Shown here: one piece after another, positions 23,599 through 36,600 of the stretch | Layout of the letters: every line of letters begins with the position of its first letter | Position numbering within the stretch: position 1 is the stretch's first letter | Origin: Centrapalus pauciflorus | Lineage: Eukaryota > Streptophyta > Magnoliopsida > Asterales > Asteraceae | Direction: 5' to 3' | Assembly: GCA_020465985.1 (NCBI GenBank) | Contig: JAANYP010000383.1 | Location: 132,755-196,754, forward strand | Length of the DNA: 64,000 nt | The notes under the pieces: generated by a model | What the model saw: only the letters and a program-made list of their open reading frames with translations | What the model was told of the DNA's origin: nothing | The model's database searches: none | Position numbers and translations under genes: made by a program

Positions 23599-23960
23599 CA
23601 CCAGGTTCCCACTGACAGTTGTTTTAAATGTGGATCTCAGGTGCGAGGACTGAGGCTAGGGACACAGCGGGCAGTAGTCGAGACCCGCCACGAGGACAGT
23701 AGCTAGTAACTACTTTCGTAAGTAGTCTTGATGTATTGTGGTTTGGCTTATCGGCCAGCGATACTTTGATGACTGTAACCTATACACAGATTGTGGTCGA
23801 TCGACTTTGCTAACGGGGGTTGGTTCCCGTCTCGTCGTTACCTTATGTTTGATGGTGTTTAGTAGTTAATTAGATGTTTACCCTTGACGATGTCGTTTAT
23901 GATTGGATGACGTGGACTGTAAGTCGTATGTGGCATTAGTAATGAAAGTAGGGTGTTACA
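23599..23960 (+). repeat. 5' LTR of element B, second part
   Basis: Continuation of the Gypsy LTR after the C insertion. It ends TGTTACA at 23960, complementary to the LTR start TGTAACA, with the primer site two bases further on. Confidence 0.8.
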
Positions 23961-23962
23961 GC

Positions 23963-23975
23963 TTGGTATCAGAGC
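23963..23975 (+). other. Primer-binding site of element B
   Basis: TTGGTATCAGAGC, complementary to the 3' end of plant initiator tRNA-Met, two bases after the LTR end. Confidence 0.9.
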
Positions 23976-24125
23976 ATTAGTTTAAGGCTTAAGTATCTTT
24001 AGTGATGCTTAGGCTTAAACCAGTGTCTACATCCTTGGGCTTGATCTCTAATGAGTAGGTCTAAGAAAATTTAGAGTTATGCTATTGTTGTTATAATAAT
24101 GTTGTTTATATTGTGCAGAGACCTT

Positions 24126-25811
24126 ATGGCAGTTGAGCAGGGACCCGAGGGTCCCACCGGGGGACGAGTATCTGCTGAGGAGTTTGCCTGGCGACTATTA
24201 GAGGCCTACGAGAAGGGCCGTAATGAGGGTATGCAGTCTCTGACGCAGAGTACAGGCGGGGGCAGAGATTCGGGGGCCAGTTCGTCACGAGGGGGCAAGG
24301 GATGCAAGCATAAGGAGTTTTTGGCTACGCATCCACCAGAGTATCATGGCTAGCCCGGGGCTGTTAAGGCCATGTACAGGCTGTAGGATATAGAGATGGC
24401 TTTTCGTGTCACAGGATGCCACCCTGACCAGATGACGACATTCGCTAGTGCTCAGTTACGGACTAGCGCGGAGCAGTGGTGGCAGACTGTCAGAGACATG
24501 ATGGGAGATGGGTCGGCGTATGAGATGACATGGAGTCAGTTTAGAGCCCATTTTGAGGAGCAGTACTTTCCGAAGGACCGCCGATCCCATTTAGAGATTT
24601 ATGTTCTGACTTTATTCTAGGGGCAGCGATCAGTTGACGAGTATGAGAAGATTTTCATCGATCTGAGTTTGTTTCCACCGCTGCAGATTAGTATAGAGTC
24701 GCAGAAGATTAAGAAGTTCATGATTGGTTTGCGCAAGGAGATTCGAGAGTTCATTGACACTGGCTATATCCCGACTTATGCTAGGGCAGTTGAGTTGGCC
24801 CGTAGACCAAAGAGCGAGTTATCTTTTAGAGACCCAGTGGTGGAGCAACCTCGATTGGTTCAGTCAGCCGGACATGGTGGCTCTGATAGAGGTAGAGATA
24901 GAGACCGGGACAGAGATAGTCGTTCCAGCCAATTTCGGCCTAGGGGTGATGATCGCCGACGCACAGAGTCCGAGGGGGTAGATAGGCAGAGGGATAGGTC
25001 TTCTCAGAGATCCGATCGCAGGCCCGATGATACGAGCAGTCGTTTTGGTGGGTCCGAGCAGAGCGGAGGGGCTTCTAGTTCTGGGTCTATTAGTAGAGAG
25101 CGATTTTGTAAGAGGGGCCATCAAAGGCACATCAGGGAGTGTGATCCCCGTCATGTGTGTTGCTTCCGCTTTGGCCAGCCTTGCCACACTCAGACAGGAT
25201 GTACTTCCAGGAATCCGTTATGCTTTAATTACGGGCGGCCTGCTCATCAGGCACGAGACTGTACGGCTCCACGGCAAGGGGAGTCGAGACCACCGGCACA
25301 GGGTCAGAGTTCTGCTAGTTCATCTGCACGTAGAGACACCGTTCCACCTGCAAGAGGCCAAGTTTTTCAGTTGACAGCGGAGGAGGCCCGAGAGACAGCC
25401 GATGTAGTTTCTGGTACGTTCATTCTGAACGGTCATAGTGCCCGAGTTTTTTTTGATTCCAGGGCAAACCGTTCCTTTGTATCTTTTGCCTTTACTGCAT
25501 ATTTTACTACCCTGCTAGTGGAGTTGTCAGAGCCATTAGTTATAGAGCTAGCTGATGGCAGTGCTTCTGTAGTTAGGCATGTTTATGCGCAGTGTGTGTT
25601 AGAGATAGACAATTATTTAATTAGGGTTGATTTGTTGCCTATAGGGATCGGGAGCTTCGATGCGATAGTGGGTATGGGTTGGTTAGCTTCCCAGCGTGCC
25701 GATATTGCGTGTTCTAAGAAGAACATTCGGCTATCGGTTTCTGAGGACCGTGTTATTATCGTGTATGGAGAGCGCAGTAGAAGTAGTGTGGGCCTCATTT
25801 CTGCAGTTTAG
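24126..25811 (+). pseudogene. gag and protease of Gypsy element B, broken
   Basis: The nucleocapsid precursor starts at ATG 24126 and stays in a single frame, with stops at 24351, about 24384 and 24618. The capsid part contains FRVTGCHPDQ, WWQTVRDMM and EEQYFP, usual for Tekay gag. An Arg/Asp/Ser-rich basic linker (24880-25080) precedes zinc-knuckle-like sequence (25160-25275) in which one Cys of CFNYGRPAHQARDC has become Tyr. The retropepsin region (25410-25760) has FFDSRANRSFVS where the family has D-S-G-A, so the active-site Gly is replaced by Arg. The frame closes at 25809 and RT resumes downstream in the same frame. Stops plus the protease change make it inactive. Confidence 0.85.
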
Positions 25812-28629
25812 GCTAGTCTTTGTTTAGCCAAGGGTTGTTCCTCCTTCCTAGCATATGTAGTTGATGTGAAGAAGGAGAAGCAGAGTGTAGAGGCTGTTGA
25901 TGTTGTTTTCGAGTTCCCCGACGTGTTTCCGGAGGAGCTACCTGGGTTGCCACCAGACCGATAGGTAGAGTTTCGTATTGAGTTGGTGCCAGGTGCCATT
26001 CCTATGGCACGCGCACCTTATCGTTTGGCTCCTATTGAGATGAGGGAGCTGATGAGTCTGTTGCAGGAGTTGTTGGACCATGGTTTTATCCGGCCGAGTA
26101 CTTCGTTGTGGGGTGCTCCAGTTCTCTTTGTTAAGAAGAAAGACGGGTCGATGAGGATGTGTATAGACTACTGCGAGCTCAATAAGGTTACGGTGAAGAA
26201 CCGTTACCCTCTTCCGCGGATACATGACTTGTTCGATCATTTACAGGGAGCCAGCCTATTCTCAAAGATTAACCTGCGTTCGGGGTATCATCAGTTGAAA
26301 GTATATGATCAGGATACAGCGAAGACATCGTTCTGGACCCGATATGGTCACTATGAGTTTTTGGTTATGCAGTTTGGGCTAACCAACGCCCCAGCAGCTT
26401 TTATGGACCTGATGAATAGGGTCTGCCATTCGTATCTTGATCAGTTTGTCATAGTGTTCATAGATGACATACTGATAAATTCCCGATCAGTAGAGGAACA
26501 TGCGGCGCACCTGCGAGAGAAGTTGTATGCAAAGTTCTTGAAGTGCGAGTTTTGGCTTCGGGAAGTTCAGTTTCTAGGCCATGTAGTTAGTGGTGAGGGT
26601 GTTTCTGTTGACCCAGCCAAGATTGAGGCTGTTATGAGCTGGGAGAGACCCTGGAGTGTAGCAGAGATTCGCAGCTTCCTGGGGTTAGCAGGGTACTACC
26701 ATCGGTTTATTCAGGACTTCGTATTGATTGCTGTACCATTGACCCACTTAACTCGCCAGTCAGTCCCGTTCGAATGGACTGAAGACCAGGAGTTTGTTTT
26801 TGAGGAGTTGAAACGTCAGTTATGTCAGGCTCCAGTTTTAGCCCTGCCTGAAGGCACGAGTGATTTTGTCGTGTATAGTGATGCTTCCGGGACAGGGTTG
26901 GGGTGTGTATTGATGCAGAGGGGCCGAGTGATTTCCTATGCTTCTCGCCAGTTGAAAGACTACGAGAAGAACTATTCGACCCATGACCTGGAGCTGACAG
27001 CCATCGTATTTGCGCTGAAGATTTGGCGCTGTTATTTGTATGGAGTTTCGTTACGTTGTTTACTGATCACAAGAGTCTCCAGTATCTATTCAGCCAGCGT
27101 GACTTGAATATGCGACAGAGATGGGAACTGGAGTTGATCAAGGATTATGACAGTGACATACAGTACCACCCGGGTAAGGCGAATGTAGTAGCAGACGCGC
27201 TCAGCTGAAAAGAGTGCGGATCTTCAAGTTGGGCACGTAATTACAGAGTTGAACTGACGTCTACCATGATAGAGAGACTTCAGGAGGCATAGGCTACAGG
27301 GATGCGTGCAGAGAATCACCGAAGGGAGCATATTTTGGGCCAGTTGCAGGAGTTCGAGACTGACTCTCGAGGGTTTTACACGAGACAGGGCCGAGTTTGG
27401 GTCCCTAGGGCCGTTGATGTACGTCAGTTGATCTTGGAGGATTCCCATAAGTCCCGCCTTACTATTCATCCTGGTAGTACGAAGATGTATTAGGATCTCC
27501 ACGTATTGTATTGGTGGACCGGTATGAAACGAGACATAGCTAAGTTTGTTGAGCGTTGTCTGACTTGTCTACATGTGAAAGCCGAGCATCAGAAGCCCCA
27601 TGGTCGGTTACAGCCGTTAGAGATCCCACAATGGAGTTGGGAGCATATCACGATCGACTTCTTTACGAAGTTACCGCGGACTCCATGTGGTTATGATGCG
27701 ATATGGTGATAGTTGATCGACTTACGAAGACAACGCATTTTCTGCCGATCCAGGAGACCTATACATTGGAACAGCTAGCTCGAGTTTATGAGATTCTCTC
27801 CCGACATGGAGTCCCAGCCTCGATAGTTTCTGATAGAGACGCTCGATTCACGTCCACTTTCTGGCAGAGTCTACAGCGAGCGTTGGGTACCCGAGTTCAG
27901 ATGAGTATGGCGTATCATCCCCAATCAGGCGGCCAGTCTGAGCGTACGATCCAGACGATGGAGGATATGCTACGAGCTTGTGTGATGGATTTTGGTGGTA
28001 GTTGGGATTCGAATTTGCCATTGGTTGAGTTTGCTTATAATATCAGCTACCACTCCAGCATTAAGATGCCTCCGTTCGAAGCGTTGTACAGGTCCTGAGA
28101 TCATCCAGCAGACTAGCAAGCAGATAGCCGTGGTCAGAGAAAGACTGCAGGTAGCCCAGAGTCGACAGAAGTGTTATGCCGATAAGAGGACTAAAGAGTT
28201 AGAGTTTAATGTGGGCGAGTGGGTACTACCGAAGGTATCCCCTTCGAACGGCATGATTCGATTTCGCCGATGAGGTAAGCTTAGTTTGAGATTTATTGAG
28301 CCGTTCTGCATAGTCGAGCGCGTTGGTACTCAGGCCTACCGATTGGAGTTGCCTCCGGAGTTGTGTGGGGTACACTCTACCTTTCATGTCAGTTATTTGC
28401 GCCGATGTTTGGCTCCACATGAGGAGACGGTTCCCATGTCAGAGATCGAGGTAGACGAGCAGCTGAGATACTTAGAGCATCCCGAGGCCATGATAGATCG
28501 TAAGGTAAAGAAGTTGTGAAAGAAAGAGATTCCGTTGGTGTTGGTACAGTAGCGCTACCATAAGGGTTCCAGTGCTACTTGGGAGCCCGAGGCGGATATG
28601 CGACAACGTTATCCGCATCTATTCACCTG
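25812..28629 (+). pseudogene. pol of Gypsy element B (RT, RNase H, integrase, chromodomain-like end), broken
   Basis: The RT is readable from 25983 in the same frame as gag, after a stop near 25962. It has WGAPVLFVKKKDGSMRMCIDY, FSKINLRSGYHQL (the catalytic Asp of motif A reads Asn) and FIDDIL. RNase H begins near 26870 (YSDASGTGLG). A frameshift near 27040 leads to TDHKSLQYLF and PGKANVVADALS, then a stop at 27206. Integrase follows: HPGSTKMY, CLTCLHVKAEHQKPHG, a frameshift near 27705, SDRDARFT and GQSERTIQTMEDMLRA (DDE residues present). A deletion/stop lies near 28095. The C-terminal FHVSYLRRCL, then after a stop WEPEADMRQRYPHLF, is the chromodomain-like tail of Tekay elements. At least three frame changes and many stops are visible. 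Confidence 0.9.
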
Positions 28630-28660
28630 AGTTGAGATCCCGAGGATGGGATCAGTTCTA

Positions 28661-29064
28661 GAGGGGAGGATTTGTAACATCCAGAATCTAGCAGCAGGTA
28701 CATGTAATTTATTTATTGGCTTTGGGAGTGACCCTAATGAGTTGGTGAAATTTATTTGATTAATTACACGTGAGTTGGTAAAGTAGATTGCTATTACGTG
28801 TAACTTTAATCGGTTGAGATAATGACCGGTTTAGTAGTAATTATAGGGTTGGGGTTGTTTTAATGAGTTAATTAATATTCCAAACCCAAGCTGTTGATTT
28901 GAGATTAATTGGGTTAACGGGTGTCTACCTAGTGAATATTGAATAATGTACCCATTTTTTTATTGGGTTTCGGACCCAAGACATATATATATCTGTAACT
29001 CTCTCCATTTCCTTCACTTCACCAAAAACTCAAGTGTAAATGTGTGTGTGTGATTATCAGATGA

Positions 29065-29120
<56 letters not shown>

Positions 29121-29309
29121 AAGGGGAAGACCTAAGCAACCATAATCAAGAGAACAATTCCATCATCATCTTCGTGAAGTGAAAAGCTCCATTATAAAGA
29201 AAGAGCAGATCCAGGTTTGTAATCCTTGCTGAATTAAGTTGTGATGTTGTAATCAATAGTTAAAAAGATCTGGGGAGGGTTATACCCCCTGTTATATGTG
29301 AAATCAGAG
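28661..29309 (+). repeat. PPT and truncated 3' LTR of element B
   Basis: The polypurine tract GAGGGGAGGA is at 28661-28670. The LTR starts TGTAACATCC at 28673 and follows 9252-9890 up to 29309, then stops matching. About 1.1 kb of the 5' LTR (9891-10646 plus 23599-23960) has no counterpart here. Confidence 0.85.
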
Positions 29310-30300
29310 ATTTGTTATCGTTGGAAACATGAATTTCAAGTTTTCTGCTCAATTATCATTACCAGGTTGATTTCATGTGTTCATGTTTTGAAGCATCATT
29401 GTTTCTTCCCTGTAAAATGGTTTGAAAATTTCAATTAGCAATGCTACACGATACAGATTCATGAAACCAATCATATGAAAATGATAGAGATTTGTTAGCA
29501 CATTTGAAACGTTTATGTACATGAATTTTTTGACTGAAAATTAAAGATTATGTACCTTTGTATGATGATGGTTTGAAACTTTCAATTAGCAATGCTACAC
29601 GATACAAATTCATGAAACCAGTCATATGAAAATGATAGAGATTTGTTAGCACATTTGAAACGTTTATGTACATGAATTTTTTGACTGAAAAATAAAGATT
29701 ATGTACCTATGTGTGATGTTGTTGATATACAACTAATTTTATTTGATATAAATGTAAAACGATTGCCAAATTATTTTCAATTTGTAGGCAATCACCCCAC
29801 ATAATTCTCAATAAGTTTTATTTTTTTAAAAATTTGAATTTTAAAAAGTTTCCATCATCTCTTATTTCTCTGGTCCTGCAGTTTATCTCCACGTCTTCTT
29901 TTTTCTAGCATATTTTGTTGGACATCAACTTAGATGATGATAATCTCCAGTTTTCAAAATATTTTTTCTGTCTTTTCAAACTTATCCCGATTATTTCTGA
30001 TTTTAAAAGGCTGAGATTCTTCCATGTCAGCATATATCCGAATAAATCGGAATTTCAATGGCAGAGATGAAGCCACATCAACATTATCCTTTTTTTTTTT
30101 TTGAATTTCAATGGCTGAGATTTTTTTGTTACTTGATCAACGGCTGAAAATGTGCCACGTGAGCAGAGTTTCTCGCTGCTCCGTCGGCATTATATATAAT
30201 ATGTTCGCCAATTAATTTGTTAAAACTGTGCTTTTAATGTATTTCTACATAGAATACGCGATACTCTACATAGAATACATGATAATATACATAGAATACA
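29310..30300. other. Gene-free stretch with a 151-bp tandem duplication
   Basis: Two nearly identical copies with a 151-bp period lie at 29419-29569 and 29570-29720 (start GGTTTGAAA, end GTGATG-like). The rest is AT-rich without a coding frame. A GCCACGTGAG (G-box core CACGTG) near 30157 and a TATATATAA near 30191 could be promoter-like, but no gene follows. 30240-30300 carries TCTACATAGAATAC repeats and ends in ATACA, the TSD of element D. Confidence 0.6.
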
Positions 30301-30966
30301 TGTTGGGAAATAGTTTAAGTATGTTCAAGCTGTTAGTTAGACTTCTCAGACTGTTAGTAGATTTTTCATGTAAATACAAAGTTCATGCTGCTAGTTGAAG
30401 AAACTCGAGCTACCAGTGTAAAAGTTCAAGCTGCCAGAGCAAAACAACTCAAGCTGCTCAGTTCATGCTGTCAAGAGATTCAAGCTGCTCAACAGTTTCA
30501 TAAACAGAAAGTGCTGATTTTCAAGAAAGATATCTACACGAAGATTCCAGCATATCTACTATCAGAGAAGTCATAGTCCTTCAAGGAAACCAGTCCAAAA
30601 AGCAATATAAATACAGAGAATAGGTCATAGAAGTTCATAGAAGTTTTCTGCATATTTTGAGTCTGTAAATGCTTTGTTGATTAAGTTTTCTTAAGCCTCT
30701 AAGGTTGTAAAATCCTAAGAACAGTCTGTGTTCTTCGTCTAATCAAACAGATTAGAGGTGATTGTAATCATTGAATTCAGCAATACAAACAGTCTTGATT
30801 ACTTCTTATGTTTTATGCTTCATTGGTTCTGAAAGTTTTTGTTAAAATAATTAAGTGTTATTCCGCAAACTTCTTAATTAAACTTTGATTCAAAGCAAGA
30901 TTATTGATTTATACTCTGATAAATTCAAATCAGTTAATCTTGGTTTTTCAGTTTTAGATCCTGACA
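30301..30966 (+). repeat. 5' LTR of element D
   Basis: TGTTGGGAAATAG to CCTGACA. The U3 part contains eight or so copies of a CARRCTGYTAG-like word (30328-30500). TATAAATAC at about 30605 is a likely TATA box. The PBS TGGTATCAGAGAC starts at 30969. Confidence 0.95.
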
Positions 30967-31041
30967 AGTGGTATCAGAGACACAGGTCGTTCTTTGGTTT
31001 TCAAAGTCGAAAACTTTCTTTCAAATTTTTAATCTTTTACA

Positions 31042-33669
31042 ATGGAATTTGAAAATAGCAGCAGTGGATCTGGGCAAGGACTCAAAGTGCCTATGCTCAA
31101 GCCCACTAAGTTTGAGATGTGGAAACTCAGGATTCAACAGCATATTCAATTCATTGATTATGCCATATGGGAAGCTATTGAATTTCCTCCTGTAGTTGAT
31201 CCAGAACTTGATGCTGAGGGAAAACCAGTCAAAACTCCTCCAAAAACTGAACTTGAAAGGAAGGCTAGAATGAATGAAGTGAAAGCACTCACACTATTAC
31301 AAATAGCCATTCCTAATGCTTATCAACATCAGTTCAAAAAGTTTTATACTGCTCACTCTCTTTGGAATGCCTTAGACAAGAGGTTTGCTGGTAATGCCAG
31401 TACCAAGAGAAATCAAAAAGACCTCTTGAAACAACAGTATGAAAACTTTTCTAGTGGCAAGAATGAAAACCTCACTCAAATCTTTGACAGGTTCAACAAA
31501 CTGATAAGTGAACTGGAAAGTGCAAAGGTCAATCTGGATCAAGATGAAGTCAACCGAAAGTTTCTCAGATCTCTTGGAGAAGAATGGACAGTCTATGCTG
31601 CACAGTGGAGAATAAAAGACACACTTGATGAGATAGAATTGGATGATCTGTATAACAGTTTAAGAGTGTTTGAGACTGAGATTGATGCTAAAAAGAAATC
31701 TTTTTCTTATAATCACAACACTGCTCTTCTGTCCTCTGAAAAATCTAATAACTGTGATTCTTTTTCAGGTGGTGATGGCAATTCTGCTGAAACTCATTAT
31801 GAAGCTTTTGTTGCCAATGATGGATTATTTGCTCTAAATGTTGAAGACTTGGAACAAATTCATCCAGATGATCTTGAAGAGATGGATTTATAGTGGCAAC
31901 ATGCAATGCTGACCATGAGAGCCAAAAGATTTCTGAAAAGAACTGGTAGGGCCAACTTTCAAGCCAAGACAGAAGGCAAACCATCTTTTGATAAATCAAA
32001 AGTGGAATGCTATAAATGCCATAAGCTTGGTCACTTTGCCAGAGAATGTAGATCTCAAGGTCAACAGCCATCAAGGACTTCACATCCCATCCAAGCGTCC
32101 TCATCAACAGCACTTGTCTCTCAAGAAGACAATGTGTTTGACTGGAGTGATCAGACAGAGGAAGAATTTCAAAATCAAGCACTTATGGCAGAAACATCAA
32201 ATGTCTCCTCCACTGAACTACCATCTGAGGTAAATTCTAAACTCTGCTATCAATCATGCAAAAATATGGTTAAAAAGTACAGAGATCATAATGAGAGCAT
32301 GTGCAAAACTCTAGCTAAGATGGAAGAAAGGAGATATGAATATATGCAAGCCATAGAAGATCTGGAAAAACAGATAAATGATTATAAGGATAATGAGATT
32401 CAAATGGGGTATGATAGAAACTATCATGAATGGGAGAAAAAGGAACTCAATAAGAAAATAGAATCTCTGAATAAAAAGGTAGAAGAAACTGAACAGAAGG
32501 TGTTAGAGGCTAATGAGAAACTGGAATCTGTTAACATAGATCTAGGTAACTTCAAGTTAGCAAATCAAAAGCTAGAACACCTGATGGAAGTTCAATTCAA
32601 AGATAGAGTCAAATCTCAGGTCAATCCCAAAGAAGGAATATGATACAGAGCTACTCCTCCTCCATACAACAACAAGTACATACATCCAATGAGTGAGGTT
32701 GCTGATAGACTTGTCAATGAACCACTAGATGAGTCTATGACTATTGTAGATCCTATCCTTGATAACAGTCCTGAATTAAAAGAAGATAAGAGTCAAAATA
32801 GAGACTGTGACACAAAGAGTGCACCCATAGAAGTCCAAGTTCCCAGTAAGAAAGGAAAAGAGAAGATGAGTGTATGCAATGCTACTCCTCAAGTTTCTGT
32901 ACATTCTAACTGTAACACTGCATCTTCATCAAAAGGAACTAAAAGAGGTAAAACTGTTTCTATTTGCACATGCCAAAAGCATGGTGTTCAAAAATTTCCT
33001 AAACAATAGCAGGTAAGAGGAAACCAGAGAAACAAGAACCAGAAATTGACAGAAAAGTCTGGTGTTCCAATTCAAACTGTCAAAAGATGCTTTCACTGTG
33101 GAAGGAAGAATCACTTAGCCAAGGATTGTTTTTACAAACCAGCTGTTGCAAAACAGACTGTGCATCACACAAAATCAAATCCTAATCAGGAAAAGCACTC
33201 AAAAGTGAAACCTTCCACAGCAGCTCCAAAGAAAACAGTTGATCACAGATTCTCAAAAGTTAATAAAAAACAGTCCACACATCAAAAACAAGTTTTGGCA
33301 AAGCCTAAATCAAGTTTTAAACAAATATGGTGTGTCAAGGACAAATCTGTTGCTCAAACTGCTAATGCAAAAGATCAGACTGCTAAGTCAAAATCTGATG
33401 CTGTTAGTGCAAAAACTGAAACTGTTAGCACTACAAACACAGCTCAAGCTGCTGGGCATCAAACTGGAGCTGCTAGTGAATCATTTGAGACTGTTAGAAG
33501 AAAAGATGATCAAAATAGTTGGATACCTCGTATTATCACTAAATACTCTCCAAAGACTCCATCAGTAGATCTCACCAAATATAAGAAGTCAAAAACAGTT
33601 TTTAGTTATGTCAATGTACAAGGCCAACCCAAAACCAATTTGGTTTGGGTTTACTCCACTACTAACTAA
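31042..33669 (+). pseudogene. gag of Copia element D, three internal stops
   Basis: About 875 codons in a single frame from the first ATG after the PBS, with stops at 31891, 32641 and 33007. The capsid part includes FEMWKLRIQQHI and LWNALDKRFAGN, typical of Copia gag. The first CCHC knuckle CYKCHKLGHFAREC is at 32008-32049. A Glu/Lys-rich coiled-coil stretch follows (32280-32610), then a second knuckle CFHCGRKNHLAKDC at 33088-33129 and a Lys/Ala/Thr-rich linker. The linker DNA (33346-33500) is built from repeated CARRCTGYTAG words also found in the LTR. The product would form the virus-like particle and bind element RNA. It ends at TAA 33667-33669, inside a branch-point-like sequence. Two separated knuckles are also present in element E. 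Confidence 0.9.
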
Positions 33670-33685
33670 GCTGTTATTTGTGCAG
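33660..33685 (+). promoter_or_regulatory. Splice-acceptor-like signal at the gag-pol junction of element D
   Basis: TACTAAC (33660-33666) overlaps the gag stop TAA (33667-33669) and is followed by GTTATTTGTGCAG ending at 33685. Beyond it pol is open in another frame. The same layout is found in E at 55087-55113. Confidence 0.5.
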
Positions 33686-36600
33686 GGCAACCACAGGTCT
33701 CCTCATAAAAGAAGATGGCATCTGGACAGTGGATGCTCTAGGCACATGACAGGCAATTCTGAATGCTTGTCAAATTTCAAAGGTTTTGATGGAGGTTTTG
33801 TTGCATTTGGAGGCAACTCAAAAGGAGGTAAGGTTACAGGTAAAGGTACTGTTAATGCAGGCAACATGACATTCCATGATGTTCTGTATGTTGAACAGCT
33901 TAAGTACAATTTATTGAGTGTCTCTCAAATCTGTGACAAACGAAACATTGTTCTGTTCACAGATTCTGAGTGCATTGTTCTTTCAAAGGATTTCAAAATT
34001 CCTGAAAATCTTGTTTTACTTAGAACACCAAGAAAGGACAATGTTTACTGCCTGGACACAGCTCTCTTGACTAAATCAAATACTTTAAGCTGTTTAATAT
34101 CCAAAGCATTATCAAATGAATCTGCTCTTTGGCATAGAAGGATGTGTCACATGAACTTCAAGTCCATGAATGATTTAGTTAAAAAGAATCTGGTAAGAGG
34201 ATTACCACAAAAGGAGTTCATTTGTGATGATCATTGTGTAGCATGTCTTAAAGGTAAGCAACACAAAACTTCTCATAAGGCCAAAGAAGTAAAATCAATC
34301 TCATCTGTTCTTCAGTTGTTACATATGGATCTATTTGGTCCAACATCTGTTTTGAGTTTGAATAAAAGGGCATACTGTTTAGTCATTGTTGATGATTTCA
34401 CCAGATTTACTTGGGTTTACTTTCTTAGGTCCAAAGATGAAACTGCTGAGCTAGTTAAGTCTTTTATCCTTAAGATAGAAAACCCATCCAATTCCAAAGT
34501 TAAGGTGATAAGATCAGACAATGGAACTGAATTTAAAAATCAAATTCTAAACAGTTTCTGTGAGTCCAAAGGCATTGCTAGACAATATAGTGCACCAAGA
34601 ACACCACAGCAAAATGGTGTAGCTGAAAGAAAGAATAGAACATTAATTGAGGCTGCTAGAACAATGCTAGCTGATTCAAATCTGCCAATGACTTTCTGGG
34701 CAGAAGCTGTTAATACAGCCTGTTATGTTCTAAATAGGGTTCAAGTTGTCCAATCTCAAGGAAAACCTCCCTATGAGTTATTCCATAACAGAAGTCCCCT
34801 AATAGCTTTCTTCAAGTCTTTTGGATGCCCATGTACTATTCTTCACACCAAGACTCACTTAGGAAAGTTTGAGAGTAAAGCTGAAGAAGGATTCTTTGTA
34901 GGATACTCAACTCAAAGCAAAGCCTATAGAGTATACAACAGTGTGTCTAAAACAATTGAAGAAAGTGCCAATGTTGAATTTAATGAAAATACTGCTAATA
35001 TCAAATGCACTGGTCCTGATTGGTTGTTTGATTTAGATTCACTAACAAATTCTCTGAGCTTTGTTGAGTATACTGCAGAAGCTGATGCATACAGGGTTGA
35101 AGCTGCTAACACGAATTCTCATGCTGCCAATACAATTTCTCATGCTGTTGGCACAAAGTCTCAGACTGCTGCAGATTCAACAAGTTGGGATGATTTCACC
35201 ACTCTACCACTTCTGTCTTGTGATCCTCCAGGGGTCCTGAATGATACATATCCAGACACTGAAGTGCCACTCCAAAGTTCTGAAAGAACAGCTCCAACAC
35301 AACAGGAAACAGTCCCAGATTCAAGTCAAGTTGTTTCAGAAACTGAACCACTCACTGGTTCTGATGGAGATGATACAAACCTTGGAACTTCCTTTCAAAC
35401 AGAGAGAGAGCCCACACTAAGAGTTCACAAGTATCACCCTCTCAATCAAATACTGGGTGATCCAAGCACTCCTGTTCAAACAAGGAAGATGGTTCACAAT
35501 GAGACTGCTGCTGCTGAACAAGCAGTTCCAGAATTCAGTCTAGCTGCTTTTGAACATGCCTGTTTCATGTCTCAATTGGAACCTAAAAAGGCATCAGAAG
35601 CATTAAAAGATTCATCCTGGATTGAAGCTTTGCAAGAAGAGCTTTTACAGTTCAAAATTCAGAATGTATGGACTCTGGTGGATCTTCCTAAAGGTAAGAG
35701 AGCAATAGGTACAAGATGGGTGTTCAGAAACAAGAAGGATGAGAGAGGGATAGTCATCAAGAACAAAGCAAGACTAGTAGCACAAGCGTACACTCAAGAA
35801 GAAGGAATAGATTATGATGATGTCTTTGCTCCAGTAGCAAGAATTGAAGCCATCAGACTATTTCTAGCATATGCAAGTTTCAAAGGCTTTAAAGTGTATC
35901 AAATGGATGTTAAGTCTGCTTTCTTGTATGGGACAATTGACGAGGAAGTGTATGTGTGTCAACCTCCTGGTTTTGAAGACTACAAGTATCCAGACAGGGT
36001 GTACAAGCTAGACAAAGCTCTCTATGGTCTTCACCAAGCCCCCAGAGCATAGTATGACACACTGTCATCATATCTTCTACAGAATGGATTCAAGAGAGGC
36101 ACTCTGGACAAAACACTTTTCACTAAATCCATCAAAGCTGATATTCTTCTTGTCCAAATCTATGTTGATGACATCATCTTTGGCTCAACTAATGATAGGT
36201 TGTGCAAAGAATTTGAGGCCCTAATGCACAAAAAGTTTCAAATGAGTTCAATGGGGGAACTCACATTCTTTCTAGGGCTGCAGGTTAAACAGAAGCCTAC
36301 TGGTCTATTCATAAGTCAATCAAAGTATGTCAAAGACATATTGGAAAAGTTTGGCTATCAAGACACAAAGGTTGCAAGCACTCCAATGATCCTCATAAAC
36401 AGCTCCATACAGACAAAGATGGCATAGATGTGGACATTCATCTATACAGATCCTTTATAGGATCTCTCATGTATCTAACATCTTCAAGACCTGATATTAT
36501 GTTTGCTGTCTGTGTGTGTGCTAGATTTCAATGCTCTCCAAAGGATTCTCACTTGGTTGCTGTTAAAAGAATCTTTAGATATCTTAAAGGCCAACCACAT

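Larger units (their letters stand above)
9252..29309 (+). mobile_element. Gypsy (Tekay-like chromovirus) element B, split by nested insertions
   Basis: A Ty3/gypsy retrotransposon. The 5' LTR starts TGTAACATCC at 9252 and ends TGTTACA at 23960, and is interrupted by element C plus its TSD (10642-23598). The PBS is TTGGTATCAGAGC at 23963-23975, gag starts at 24126, and pol runs to about 28629 in the order PR-RT-RH-IN with a chromodomain-like end. The PPT GAGGGGAGGA at 28661-28670 precedes the 3' LTR start TGTAACATCC at 28673. The 3' LTR stops matching after about 637 bp, so the element is truncated on the right and has no TSD. Without the insertions it would be about 7.1 kb. Confidence 0.9.
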
